In this document: positions 12,293 through 24,231 of the stretch, piece after piece | Numbering within the stretch: position 1 is the first letter of the stretch | How the letters are laid out: the number at the start of each line of letters is the position of its first letter | From: Cryptomeria japonica | Taxonomy: Eukaryota; Streptophyta; Pinopsida; Cupressales; Cupressaceae | Length of the DNA stretch: 64,000 nucleotides | NCBI RefSeq assembly: GCF_030272615.1 | Contig: NC_081412.1 | Coordinates: forward strand, 345,966,169 to 346,030,168 | Reading direction: 5' to 3' | The notes under the pieces: generated by a model | Database searches by the model: none | Told to the model about the DNA's origin: nothing | The model's input: only the letters and a program-made list of their open reading frames with translations | Made by a program: the position numbers and the translations under genes

Positions 12293-12365
12293 GGAGCCAG
12301 TAGCTCAGTGGTAGAGCACTCCAGTAGCGTATGGAAGGTCATAGGTTTGAGTCCTAGCTGGTCCA
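12293..12365 (+). ncRNA. tRNA-like / SINE-head-like segment in the copia leader
   Basis: The segment has an A-box-like TAGCTCAGTGGTAGAGC (12301-12317) with a perfect GCTC/GAGC D-stem, and a B-box-like GGTTTGAGTCC (12343-12353). Its ends GGA-CCAG and CTGGTCC pair if one inserted G is bulged. The anticodon arm is poor (8-base loop, one mismatch). It is probably a tRNA relic or captured Pol III promoter about 100 bp downstream of the primer site, not a working tRNA gene. Confidence 0.55.
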
Positions 12366-13799
12366 TGTCTCAACAAAACTTGACGTCAAATCAAAAGAAA
12401 AAGTGCATTGGACCCTCTAGAGGCATGTCAATAGAAAAAAATGACTTTAGTTTATGTTAAAACATAACAAAAAGTGCAATAAACCCCCCCAGGAATGTGC
12501 CCAAGCCACTTAGTGTCATATTTTGAAGATGGAAAAGTGCAATGGACCCCTTGGGCATGTGCCTTCCCACTTAAGTGACAAAATTGAAAGACAAAATATG
12601 AAAAAGTGTCATTTGAGTGCCCAAGCATGTACCAAGGGGGTAAACTCAAAGTGAAATCAGATGGGAAAAGTGCAATGGACTTCTTCAGCTTGTGACCAAG
12701 GAGGATATGTCATTTTTGGTCATCAAAAAGGTCATTTAAGTGATATAGCATGTCTTAGAGGTTTTGGATGCAATTCAAAATGAAATTAGAAGTGAAAGTT
12801 GCATCTGGAGATAAAAAAGCTGACCTATGAGGGAGAAGAGGGAAAGGCAAGTTCAAAATAAATAAAAGCACTCTCCTATCTCTATAACAGTGCTTGCTTT
12901 CTCTTATTTCTCATTGCTGAAGGGCTTGAAGGAGAGAGATTGAAGAGGATTTTGGAACACTCAAGAGAGTGAAGCATATTCTTCTAAATTTCTTTGCAAA
13001 CACAAGAAGGAAACACACCATTTCCACTCCCCAAGCTCCATTGCAGTTGACAGTGGTGGCAGTCATAAAGCAGTAGGTTATAAGTTCTTAGATATCCTTC
13101 TTGCATGCTTCCATGGTGATTTTTCACCTCAGAAAAAGGCATACAAGTTCTTTTATGCAAAAGGAGACTGTTAGGATGTTTTCAGCTGATTATCTACGGG
13201 ATTAATAGCAGTTTGGGCACCATTTTGTGACAGCACATTTCAAGCTCTTTGTGTAGATTTCCCTGGTTTATTCTTGTCATCAACAGTAGGGAATAGGTAT
13301 GACAGTCTGATAATAGCAGGTTCTCCACCTATGAAGGGATGTATATACAACTCTGATTGGATTCTAAGGCTTACAACACATCTACATTCTGACTGTGGTT
13401 AAAGGCAATGAAGAATAAAGTAAAAAATTAGTGAAACACTCTTTTTAAGTTTTCTTCCTTGCATATACAAATCAGCACATTGCAATACCATTTCCAAATG
13501 ACTGACTCTCCAAAACTAGTGTCTGACTACCCCAGAATCAAGGAAACCAAATCAAACATGTAAATGTAGAAGAGTTGGAATTAGATGAACATATCAGAAA
13601 GGGGAATAAAGTGGAAAGAAGACTTTGGGCAAGTGATCTAATTGAGGCAGTCTCCCCTTCAATTTCAACACAAAGTCACTTGTGCAAAACACAACCTTAA
13701 GAACAGGGAGATTTGCTCAGTAAGGGGTTAAATCCTTTGAAAACTTGATGCTGAGTCAAACAAAAGCATTTTCAGTTTGTCATTACACGAAGAAAAACA
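12366..13799 (+). other. Noncoding leader with degenerate repeats; no gene recognised
   Basis: From about 12397 to 12700 the phrase GGAAAAGTGCAATGGACC recurs in variants, near 12399, 12470, 12533, 12600 and 12664, with intervening text about long CCAAG-rich blocks. From 12840 to 13800 there is a CTCTATAACAGTGC tract and AT-rich sequence, with no open frame of interest. The later part may be the decayed N-terminal region of the copy-7 relic. Confidence 0.4.
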
Positions 13800-14700
13800 A
13801 GAAATGAATTTGGATAAGTGTAAAGAAGTATGGAACACAAAAACCATTGGATATTAAATGTATATTAACAAACATTCGTTGAAAGAAAGTAAGAAGCGTG
13901 CTTCTAAATTGTTTAAAAGAAATGAATTCAAGAAAGAGTTTGTGTTCATAGTCACTCTCCTCAATTGACTGTCAGGAAAAGATGAGACAAGAATATTCAA
14001 ACCATGGATGTTCTATATTTATGAGCATGATATGCAAAGAAGACATCTAGCTGGATTGAGCCACTTTGATCAGCAAGTGCATTCATCAGCAGTTGGTGAG
14101 GTTTAAGTCAACTTGGTAATTCCATATGTTATACTTTCATAAAGACGGGCTCTTTTGTAGGATTATTGAAAGAAGTTCATTGAATATCATGGATATTTAT
14201 AGGCAATACCCATAGTTGGAGCATAGTGAATTCTTGGAAAACTTCGCAGGATGAATGACTCTCTTATCCATTCTGTCAAAAAGATGAATGAGCAGCTTCA
14301 TGTGTCAATTTCAGAGCAATCCAGGGCAGCAATTTCAAAAAAGGAGGATTGGCACATTCAATTCTCTACTTTCAGCTATATTAGGGTCTTCAGATTCAAC
14401 TCTTACCCCTACATGGCCACTAGATTGTTGGCAAGTTTTTGAGATTCATGGTTTGTTAAGGGATCATCACAAGCAAGTGATTAATTTTGATATGTTGGGC
14501 ATCTACAAATGCAAAGAGGTCATTGATGCCAATGATGTAGGTGATGAATTTGTGAAACTTAACCTATGAAAAGTGCACATATGATCCTAGGTACCTCTTA
14601 TTGGAAAGACTGGGGGGCAGATTTTAGCATGTTGCAAGTAGAGAAGATTTTTGAGCTAATTGCGAAGATGAATATGAAGTAAGAAGAAAAGAGTAGAGTA
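13800..14700 (+). pseudogene. Copy 7: divergent, heavily decayed relic of the E-unit protein family
   Basis: Two blocks align with the family. Around 13985-14090 FKPWMFYIYEHDMQRR, followed by LSHFDQQ, parallels the FHGWMFYF...SDNLDFQL block of copy 3. Around 14310-14420 AAISKKEDWHIQFSTFSYIR parallels the YGSWYIQFPTFTYLRIHGF block. Between and around them are many stops and frameshifts. The spacing of the two blocks agrees with copy 3. It is a different subfamily from copies 1-4. I could not place its unit ends. Confidence 0.6.
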
Positions 14701-15925
14701 ATATGACTTTAATTAAGTGCTTAGCTTCACTCCTGAAGAACTGACCATCAAAATTTGCCTACAGCCTAAGTTGTTGGTTCTGGTATGGTTATGCCGGTAT
14801 GGCAAAAAATTCTTGGGTATAGTGCAGCTGGGTATGGCTATATAATATATGCGAAATTGAGAATACATTTGTTATGTCATATTATAATAATGGCATTTGA
14901 GTCTCTAATAGTATGATTATTCATCATTGATCAATGATAGCGATAAAGGTAATATTAATTGTCAATTTATAATAAAAATTTCAATATTATGTCATATATC
15001 ATATATGTCTCAGAATCCAAAGTCAAGATTCATATGAAAATCATTACAATTACAAATTTTGAAAATAGTATAATAAAAAATTTGAATCTTGGTCTTCAAT
15101 CTTCATCAAAAGCACCTAAATTGAAGTCATTGCTCGGTTCAAGCTAGATTCCTCCACCTTCAAAAAATACCAGCAATCTTCCAAATTGGAAAAATGACAA
15201 AACAGGAATGACATTTTGTGAAATAGTTTTTTTTGTCAAAGAGCTGTCAATGGTATGGGCATGTTTAAAGGTTTTTGGCACTTTTATGGTCTTTTAATGT
15301 TTAAAAATTACTTTAAAAAGTCATTTTTGACTATTCTTTTTTTTTTATATGTGATTGAGAACTGCGAGAATACCCAAGAGTGGCCAGGGCACAACCCTAC
15401 AGCTCCCGGACTGGTTGGGTATTGGACCAGGACCCCTGCATAAAGTACCCAATGACTTAGCCTATGGCCAATTGGCCTCTATCACCAAAAGAACTTAGTA
15501 ATGGATAAAAGTAGACTGTTCAACAAGTGAAAAATAGCCTTCTTCATCTTTCTCACATACAAGTACCAAATTTAGAAGTCGTTAATTGCAACAGGGGTAA
15601 AGATGAAGAAGAAGAAAGCACATATGAAACTCAAGCAATTCCCAAGTTGAAGTTAGTTGCTTGGAAAAGTACAAAATCTTCTCTCCTTTAGCTGAATCTA
15701 GAGCCTCAAATGGCATCATCCATTCCACTTGTTTCTCTTACCTCTCCTCATATTTCTCCTCCTAGGACTTACTCTCGTTCTCTTTCAGCCCACACCAAGC
15801 TCCATAGGTTTTGTACCACAAGTTTTGCGTTTCATGGACCAGGAAAAGTGATTGGATGAACTAGCCACACATGAAGAGTGCAAAAAGTGGACTGATAAAA
15901 TCTGTCAGTAAGGGACAAATATGCT
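14701..15925. other. Unassigned AT-rich sequence
   Basis: I recognise no gene. Around 14770-14850 there are GGTATGG repeats similar in style to 20070-20090, and 15380-15440 is a GC-richer patch (CCCGGACTGGTTGGGTATTG). These may be pieces of an unrecognised DNA transposon. A short open frame at 15255-15443 has no family resemblance I can defend. Confidence 0.3.
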
Positions 15926-16658
15926 TGTAATGTCCCCATTCGGGATTCACCTTAATTTAGACGAGAAACAACATTTCTAACTTAAAGTGAGAATTGTAAT
16001 ACATTTATAAATATACTTTCATTAATTCTGAAGACATTTTACTATAATATTTAATTCATAATACTAAGAATAGTTTTTGGAAGAAAGAACTTATCTTGAT
16101 AAGTTTCCCAACATCCCCTCTAAACCATGTGTCGACTCTTTTAGTTGATCATGTTTTACTGCAGCTTTTATCTTATTGATATCTCACAATTAGTGGAGAA
16201 TGGGTAAAAAACACAAATAATTTTTCCCAAACAAAAATCTTCAATCTTCAACATGTTGTTGACTCCTCTTAGACCATCATTGACCTTTTGGTAATGCTGA
16301 TTGTTCAAATCACAAACAATAATCTGCTAGGCTTAGGTGAGGCTGAAATAAAAACCACAACCAATATTCTAACGTCTTCCAAGTGGGTCACATTCCCTTT
16401 AGTGGAGCTGCCGCTAAAAACACAACAATAATGGTGAAATCTCCAAACCTCTTCTAATTGCTGCAAACACTGTTTTAGGATTCTTTTATTATAGGAATCT
16501 TAATAACTATTGTGTGGAGCCCACAAAGCACTTTGACAAGCTTATTCTAATACTAATAAATCTAAATTTTCTATTAAAATCCCTTACTATAATTCTGATA
16601 TCTATGCCAGATCAAATGGTATTCCTAATTCCCTCCTTTCCTTAACCGGTACTTGTGC
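15926..16658 (+). mobile_element. 5' part of another TGTAATGTCCCC-type LTR (F4), 3' end not found
   Basis: TGTAATGTCCCC at 15926-15937 is the same 5' terminus as F1. The sequence to 16658 is AT-rich and noncoding. No GGGGAYATTACA end followed by ATGCT (the five bases before 15926) was found downstream. Either it is truncated or its 3' end lies beyond F1 and is too decayed to see. Confidence 0.45.
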
Positions 16659-16663
16659 TTAGA

Positions 16664-19600
16664 TGTAATGTCCCCTTCTCCGCAGTGATTAGTTTAGTGG
16701 TCCATTGGCCTATTCCGGAGACCCATAGGCTATTTGGAAAGGAGAATTAGGGTTTCCAACTTTTGTGGAGTTCTGCACGAGCTTTTTAAGGTTTACCGGG
16801 AGGAAATTCTTCAATTCTGTCTATGGTTTCCTTCTAGGTTTTTCATGAGCTCCAGGGTGGTATAGCATGCATTTGATTCTTTGGTGAAGTGAGAACTTAC
16901 TATTTTTAGTAAGTTAGGGTTTGGTTGTTTGGATGATGTTGTCTTACTGAGCTTTCCAAGCTCTTTCTCCGGGTGCGAAGATCATGTTTTTCGAAGGAGT
17001 ATTTCATGACTTACTATTTTTAGTAAGTGGCAGTATTGAGTAATTCTATTTTTAGCAGTTTGGACAGGGTTCCGATCCTGTAGCAGTTCAGTGGTCTTCA
17101 TTGCTCAACTTCATCCTGGATTTTGTTGATAATCAGTATTGGAGTTGTTGGAACCCTAAAATTTGCAATTTTTAGAATTCCAAATTCCAAGACAAGGAGC
17201 AAGAAAAATTCTAAATATATATATATATATATATTGAATAGGTACAAGTAATATATTTTATATTTGTTGCACAATATGAAACCATAACATAAACACAATA
17301 ATGGGCATAAAAAATGGAGTGTGAAGCACCAAAGGGGGTATTTACATCATTTAAAGACCATTTATCCATTATATACCCATAAAATAGCCTTAAAATACCT
17401 CTAATATGCCTAAACAACTTGTAAAGTGACAATTAATTACATAAACTAAGGCAATTTCGGGATTTGGAATTATTTTTATTTAAAAGGGGGGTGTCTTTTC
17501 ACCCAAAGGGGTATGAAAACCATTCAAACACATATATATGTGTGATGTAAAATGCAAATAAAAGAAGAACAGAGAGAAGAGGTGGAGGCAATTTTGTACT
17601 TTAAAACTTTTTATCAAAAATAACCGGTTGCATTTTCTTTCTCATATGTGTTGAGAGTTAACATATTTTTAGAAGGTAGTTGCTTATGATATTATCTAAA
17701 AGTGGATAAGGTTATTCGTGTTCTTCCAGTAAAATTCTGTGTTTCATATTGTAGATTTGGATCAAAAGGATTTACTCGTGAATTGTAATTGTTCCCTGTA
17801 TTTCTTCCTTGGATGGTCTCTTAAAAGTTAGGGTTAAATCCATTCAAGCAGTTTACAATATAGACATTGAAGTAGAGCTCATAAGAAACAGTAACTGACA
17901 GACTCATCGAGAGGTGGTGGGTTTAAAAACTGTCTCATAAGTTTACACAATAAGTCCTGAAGAAATATAAGACTCTGTAGCCCAAATAAGAGGAATGGCA
18001 CTGATCATTTGTAAACAAACCCTTTAACCATACCAGTTACCCTTTACTTTTAAGCATTAGGATTAGTAGAGTAGGTATAGTAGGTAATTTAGCCAAAGTG
18101 TAACATATATACTTTTGTAAGATACATAGATCAATACACACATCTGAAGTCAGTTTGTTTAAGAAACTTATGCCATTTTGAGACTAGGAGACATCAGATT
18201 AAGACACTAAATCTGCTATAAAAAGCATTAGTTGAAGGAACAACTAGTGAGTAGGTATACCCGCCTAGGTCCTGCAGAGCCTAAAGTGAGAGAGTCAGTA
18301 ACCAAATAGGTTCACTCTATAAGTTGGCCAAGTCAATTGGAGGGTTTGATCATAGGAGTTGGCATTTCCTTAGAACCTATCCAATCTGTTGATTTGAAAC
18401 CCAACAAGAGTCATAAGTGATTTAATTAAATATTATTTCCTTATCCTAAGGTTTAATATTTAATTATTTTATTACTAATTAACGATATATTGGGCAACTT
18501 AGGAAAAGACATATTTTTATCTAATAGCAATGTTATATTTTCCTAAGTTAGGCGTTGAAATTTGAAGAATGCATTAAGTTATTATTGAAGACTTAGGCAA
18601 GTTCAAACTTGTTGAATTATTGGTTAAAATGCAACTTGAGCGCCGACCTTGGGAAATGAAATGAAATGTCATTTGGATGGCATGTGAGAGTGAAATGAAA
18701 TGCAAAATGGTGAGGTGAATTTGGGAGCATTTACATTTGAATTTCAGAGGAAAAAAACTATAAATATAGGTGCTTGGCCTCCCATTTGGATATCTTATGA
18801 AATTGCATTGTTATGCTGCCGGTTTGGCGATTGAAAATCTGAGCTTCGAAGTGTGGCTTCCTAGCTAAGTCTCAGTTTCGTACTTGGAAGATAGTACCTA
18901 GCTGTGTTCTTGTATTTCCAGTGCTGTTAGAGAGCGTTTTGCTTAGTGTGGAGTGTTTTGTGTGGATTTTGGAGTGTTTTCTTGCTGCTGGTCGCGAAGT
19001 TGCTGAAACCATATTTTGCTCATACCTCTTGACCAAGTGATTCCTTCATTCTGGGTATTGGCTCTATCAAAACGTGGCATGGAGGCGATATAGTCTACAA
19101 TTTTATAGACACTAATTTGAAGAATTGCATTTTTAGTTGCAAATCATACCTTTCAGCTGGGTCATACCATTCTAGTGGTGCATTGGGATGCGTTATGCAT
19201 ATTGAGGCGACTGGACTGCAGGTTTTGTGTTCATGTTTCATCGTCTAGGTTATATCTTTCATTCGCATTTGATTTGGTGTGTTTCCGACTTCATTTGAGT
19301 GAGTTATGATCATTTTGGTGTTGCCGGTTGAGACTAGTTATGCTTGTTTGACTTCCGATTTTTGGTACAGCAGCAGTAGCATGATTTGAGTTAATTTGTT
19401 AGTTGTTTCTTTTTGTAATCTGCATTGGATATCATCTTTAATCTTCTCTTTCTAAATTGTAAGGTTAAGTAGTAGTACCACTAACCATTTCTGGAGGTTG
19501 CTTGCCCACTGCATAAGTGGAAGAGGCTGGCTTAGCCGCCTTCTTGTTCTGTAATTCAGTTATGAAGTTCAGGCCTCCCACTGAGTAAGTGGTTGAGTGA

Positions 19601-20004
19601 TTTTATGATTGTAATGGTCCTCCCGCTGAATAAGCGGTGGAGTTGAGCTTTTGTGTGATTCAGTCCTCCCGCTGAAACATTGCGGTTGAGTGATTTGTGT
19701 CTTGGTGAGTTGTTCTCTTGGCTGGTTTACCGCCAAGTTTCTAGTTTACCCGCTGGATAAGCGGAAGGGGCTGGCTTGCCGCCCATTATTGTATTCAGCT
19801 TTTCAGTTGGTTTATAGTGCTAAGTGCTAACGATCCCCGGAACACCGTATGCTCTCACCCTCCCAGATTGGGCTCTCAGTGAACAAAAGGTGGAAGGGTT
19901 TCTTCCAGTTATTTTGGATTATTTCTCTAACCTTAACGGGTTACTATGTTTGCTTTGTAAATCTTATTGCCAAAATAAAAATAAAAATTATTGGGGATAT
20001 TACA
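16664..20004 (+). mobile_element. Solo LTR F1 (TGTAATGTCCCC...GGGGATATTACA), TSD TTAGA
   Basis: The ends form a 12-bp imperfect inverted repeat and are flanked by perfect TTAGA duplications (16659-16663, 20005-20009). Removing the nested unit M1 and its TSD leaves about 2,075 bp, similar to F2 (2,226 bp), to which it aligns at both ends. Two copies of the palindrome ACTTACTA/TAGTAAGT lie at 16895-16914 and 17009-17028. The TATA box TATAAATA is at 18759-18766, 1,245 bp from the 3' end. The U5 portion contains CCGCTGAATAAGCGG-like phrases repeated near 19500-19770. No ORF. Confidence 0.88.
17146..18406 (+). mobile_element. M1: 1.26-kb ORF-less relative of unit E5, nested in F1
   Basis: It starts TGTTGGAACCC and ends CCCAACA, flanked by GGAGT (17141-17145) and AGAGT (18407-18411), a TSD with one mismatch. 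From about 17480 to the end it aligns with 62930-63829, the 3' end of E5. The last ~155 bp (18248-18404) are nearly identical to 63678-63827. Its 5' part is unrelated to the E5 ORF region. A TATA-like CATATATATGTG is at 17531-17542. It shows that the E5-type 3' module also exists on a short LTR-sized unit without the protein gene. Confidence 0.8.
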
Positions 20005-20009
20005 TTAGA

Positions 20010-20599
20010 CCCAATAAAGGAATATATGCCAAATATCTACTAATGTTTCAGATTCAATTCAACAATGTGTATATGCAATATGGTATAGGTATGTTTGTTA
20101 CGGGGATACGAAATATGTTATGAATGTAATATTACTATCACTAATAGTGATAGACAATGATACTATGTCTGACATAAACAATATAAGTATGCAATTAATA
20201 TGTATTACTGGCAACGGAGCATTTGCTATGTCTGATAGGACAATGAGATTATGCCAATATGGAATATTACTGTGGGCGATATGCTGCTATCTCAGATCTT
20301 GCCGGGTATGGGCCAGAACTGGGTCCTGTCCGGCCTTGGGTGCATTGTGGGTTCCTGACAATAAATTGCTGCATAATTTCATGAAATTTGAAATTCAGTC
20401 ACCCATTCATCGCCAGAAATAATGCTTAGGACTTCAGGCAGAGTATTATGTCGAATGGTATGATGATTTAAAGTTTATAATGTTTGATATAAAGTTTTGA
20501 TAATAATTTAGTAAAATAGGGTTTTTATTTATTTATTAAATTTAATTTTTTTTAAATTCATATATATATATATATATATATATTTATAATTATTGTAAT
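20010..20599. other. Unassigned AT-rich sequence before the SINE
   Basis: It contains several short open frames without recognisable content and a (TA)n run at 20561-20583. The segment 20290-20360 is GC-richer. Nothing supportable as a gene. Confidence 0.3.
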
Positions 20600-20620
20600 A
20601 ATATTATAATATATATTATT

Positions 20621-20901
20621 TTTTTATTTTTTTTTTGATCGATAATTGGCCGAAGCCTGAATAGCTTTTGACTGAGCTATGAACCAGTGGGGACACAGTA
20701 GGGGGCCCCATCCCCATTACATATCTTTGAATTATTATTATTATTATGTTTGATTAGATTGACCCCAAGACCTTCCCCATCCTATGGAAGGCCAAGAGTC
20801 ACAGCTTAGAATTCCACTTCAGATGTCCCTATTGGGAATTGAACTTGGGTCTCCACGGTGAGAACCCAGTGTTTTAACCAGTTAAGCTCAATCCCTTGGA
20901 C
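20621..20901 (-). mobile_element. tRNA-derived SINE with 21-bp target duplication
   Basis: On the minus strand it begins near 20901 with a tRNA-like head. The A-box region (TGAGCTTAACTGGTTAAAACA) is followed by a B-box-like AGTTCAATTCCC about 40 bp later. A short body follows, with an (ATT)n tract, and an A-rich tail lies at 20621-20638. Identical 21-bp sequences flank it (20600-20620 and 20902-20922). The target is AT-rich, so a chance match is less unlikely than usual, but head, tail and duplication agree. The family name is not known to me. Confidence 0.8.
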
Positions 20902-20922
20902 AATATTATAATATATATTATT

Positions 20923-22499
20923 ATATAATATATAATATTGTAATAAAATTGTTTGTTTGTGTGCTTAGAGTAGTATTGAGTTAATTTTAATTATTTTACA
21001 GTAGTTTTTCTTGAAATAGCTTTGTTTTATCCCAATCTTCCATGTTTTCTTCTTGTGCTTGTTCTACTGCTCGATCATTGCAAGAGTTTGCAGTCCTAAA
21101 CCTCCTTGTTCCAGGTTTCTAATTGGAGAATTTTGTTCTTCCTCAGTTACACATTTTAACATTCTCAACCTCAGAATTTTTTTAAGCAAACTCAAATTCT
21201 TTTAAATCTGCTTTAGGTGTTCAGATCTGTCCTAACATTGCAGTAGCCCTTGTAAACCTCAATTGTCACTCCTTTCGTTGTGGGACAGTCCTCTGCAGCA
21301 CATTACTCAAGCACACACTAGTTCTCCTTTCAATTCCGGGCATTGATGAATGTTGTCTAGACATTTTAAGGCCTCCAAACCACTTAGACAAGTCTTCAAA
21401 CCTCTGTAATCAAACTAGCTAATCTGAAACAGCCTCTTAAAACTGCTTTTGTAAGAATCGGCATGTAGGAGATCTATAATTGCAGTACATATCCCTCATA
21501 TCCCTTAAAACACACTTTAGATATATTTGCATGGTGCTGTCTTAATTTCTCTGTACTTGTCAAAACCAGCAGAATGTCCTCTTTGTTCTGCTTTGTATTG
21601 TGCATTTGTCCTCAAGTTTCAATATGAGATTTACAGTGGGAATTGTTTGATGCTTGTTACCTCTGAAATTCACCATTTGCATTAAGAAATTGTTTGCATT
21701 ACATCATTTAATTAACTGGCATTCTAGCTGCACTACAAAAACATTCATTTAGGCACCTTGACTTGCACTCTGCATATTGTGTGAAATGGGGGGATTGAAT
21801 TCACACTTAACATTCTTTTAATAGCATTACGAATAAATGAACATTGAAAACCAAAAACCACTGAAAGACATCTGTTTGCATAGTGTGTTACACTGAAAAG
21901 CATATATTTGCAAAAAGTCATTTTCTTGCTTCCTCTTTAATTGGAAGTGTATCATTTTACTTTAAGTGTGAAAATTAACAATCTGCATTAGTGAACAGTC
22001 ATATAAGTAACAGCAATCTAGGGAACACTTGCATCAATAGTTTGCATACATTTTAGTTGTATTCATTTTATTGCATAGAAAATACAAAAACGTAGGTGTA
22101 GCTGAATCTTTATATTTCCCACAAACTAGATTACTTTTTTTTTCCACATATCACATTTTTGTTTTCAAACATTTTGAAACATCAAAACAACTACAAAACC
22201 AAAACATTAGAAAATTTGCACAAAATCGAAACAGAAACCTAGGCCTTCACACATTGCACACATCAATGATACACGCAAAACTCAAGCAACTTCCTAAACA
22301 CAAAACAATCGAAGATGACATGGTCTCAAATGGACATATCTTGCAGGTTGCAAGAGTGGGTATCTGTGAAAGATGCCAGTTGAGAATCTGATCTAGTCTG
22401 AAGTTTTTTTGTTTGCTTTCAAATCTTTGACCAGCGAATTGTTTTATTGGTTTGAGGTGAATTTTGATGTTTTTTTAGTTTTGGGGGTTTTGCTTGCTT
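20923..22499. other. Unassigned AT-rich noncoding sequence
   Basis: No gene, clear repeat boundary or RNA gene seen. The open frame at 22071-22391 is Lys/His-rich low-complexity translation without a recognisable domain. Confidence 0.3.
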
Positions 22500-23686
22500 A
22501 TGCCAATGAAAATTTGCCAAAAGAATGCAATACATAAAAGAAACAATTGACTGAAATAAGATTTCAGAATTCAGATTTTATTTCAACAAATTATAAACTC
22601 AAGAGAATGACTATTTAAGACAACTAGAGCCAAAACTGGCCTACCAGGTGTCCAACACCCTGCCTAGATGAGCTTATTTTGATGTTGGAGGTGGTGCACA
22701 AAGCAATACAGGAGCCTCCAGGTGCAGGAGAAACCTCTAGTATTGACCCTTTTTCCCCACTAAAATGCTGATGTAGCCCAAATGTGTTAAAATTTCCCTG
22801 AAAGAACCACCAATCTGACTTTACCTGCTGCCAACAATGAATTTACACACAAATTTCTGAATCAAAACCCTCTAATTTATTTTATTGGCTTCACATGAGA
22901 AGCAAAGAGAGTACGGCCAGCCTGGGAATGGTATGGCCAGCATTAAAAGCACAATAACTACGGGAAAATGTTCCCCAATCTGCTCAAATGTGCTATAGAT
23001 AATTTATTCTTGCTGAAAGTATGAATTTTCCTCCAGATATTGGCCCCAAATGACCTGAAAGAGGATTCCTTCAATGCAAAGGTGAATGGGTTTCCGTCCA
23101 CACACTGAACAAAGGTGAGAGTTTTTGTTCTCAACCTGAAACTCCAATCAAGCTTGATGCTGCAAAGCTCTCCAAGGAAGAAATTGTGAAATATCCAATG
23201 AATAATGAATAAAATGTTGCCCCCAATGTCTTTTAAACATTCCTCAAACCCTAATTCGAATTTGGGGTTAGGGTTGTACTTTTGGCATCAAAAAACATGT
23301 TAAAATGTTTCTTTTTATTAAAAAATAACTTCCCCTAAGTAGTTTGACCCATTGAGGGTCTAATTCCTCATTAAAAGTTACCATATTATTAAGTTATAAC
23401 TTCTAGGGAAATGTACCAAGGGGCTATTTTATAATTCATCATTAACTTTTATTAATCTCCTTTTTAATAAAGTTACTTTATAATTTTTCTCATTATAGAA
23501 AAAGTTAACTTTATAATGAATTATTATAAAGTCCATGTAACTTAAGCTCACCAAGGCCAAAAAGTGACTACGTATAGACTCCTCTTGATAAAGCCAATCA
23601 TCCCTAGCCTCTGCAATTGCCTGCAAAGATGGCTAATAGGCAAAACTATGCAACTGAGTGATCACAGGAAAAATGGGGACATTACA
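22500..23686 (-). mobile_element. Probable TGTAATGTCCCC-type LTR (F5), minus strand, left end unresolved
   Basis: The minus strand starts TGTAATGTCCCC at 23686, matching F1 and F4. A 90-bp AT-rich tract at 23430-23530 is rich in inverted repeats of TTATAAAGTTA. Promoter-like TTTAAAAGAC lies near 23230. The left end is a guess: I could not find a terminal CA with an ATCTG duplication. Confidence 0.45.
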
Positions 23687-24011
23687 ATCTGTCTCTACTA
23701 CCATCCCTCCTTTGATCATCAATCAACTCAACACATTAGACGAACAAGAAGAGATTGCAAGAGGTGATCAATTTCCTAGAGTTCTTGGGGTAGGAAGACA
23801 CGAGCATAGGCCTCCACCTAGTCCTCATATAGACCGTCAACTAATTCAAATCTCTCAGTGCTAGACTTGATTTTGGAACCCTACTGTTGCTCAATCTAGC
23901 AGGTTGCACAATGTGGTGTTACCATGTAAGTACACTTAGAAAAATTCAAAATTCTTCCATGTTAAATCCACCCATTGTCAACCAAGCTCCTTGGCCAAGC
24001 AAAATCTCACG

Positions 24012-24012
<1 letters not shown>

Positions 24013-24056
<44 letters not shown>

Positions 24057-24093
24057 TATATGTATACATATATATGTACATACATACATATGT

Positions 24094-24134
<41 letters not shown>
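24013..24134. repeat. Compound microsatellite (TA)n(TG)n...(TA)n
   Basis: About 120 bp of alternating purine-pyrimidine dinucleotides: a (GT)n run of about 15 units near 24021-24052, a variable TATACATA section, then (TA)n to 24134. The open frames across it are low-complexity artefacts. Confidence 0.95.
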
Positions 24135-24138
<4 letters not shown>

Positions 24139-24231
24139 AATCTTTGTTAGGTTTTTCCTTTTGAACCCCTTATGGAGTCTATATAGCTTGCTCTAGCCTA
24201 TTCTCAAGAAGTTTCACTTTGACAATTTTCC

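Noticed and set aside
12293-12365. Functional tRNA gene
   Set aside because: The acceptor needs a bulge, the anticodon loop has eight bases and the T-stem has a mismatch; kept only as tRNA-like.
23887-24196. ORFs across 23887-24196 on both strands
   Set aside because: They translate the (TG)n(TA)n microsatellite into Tyr/Ile/Val/Cys runs.
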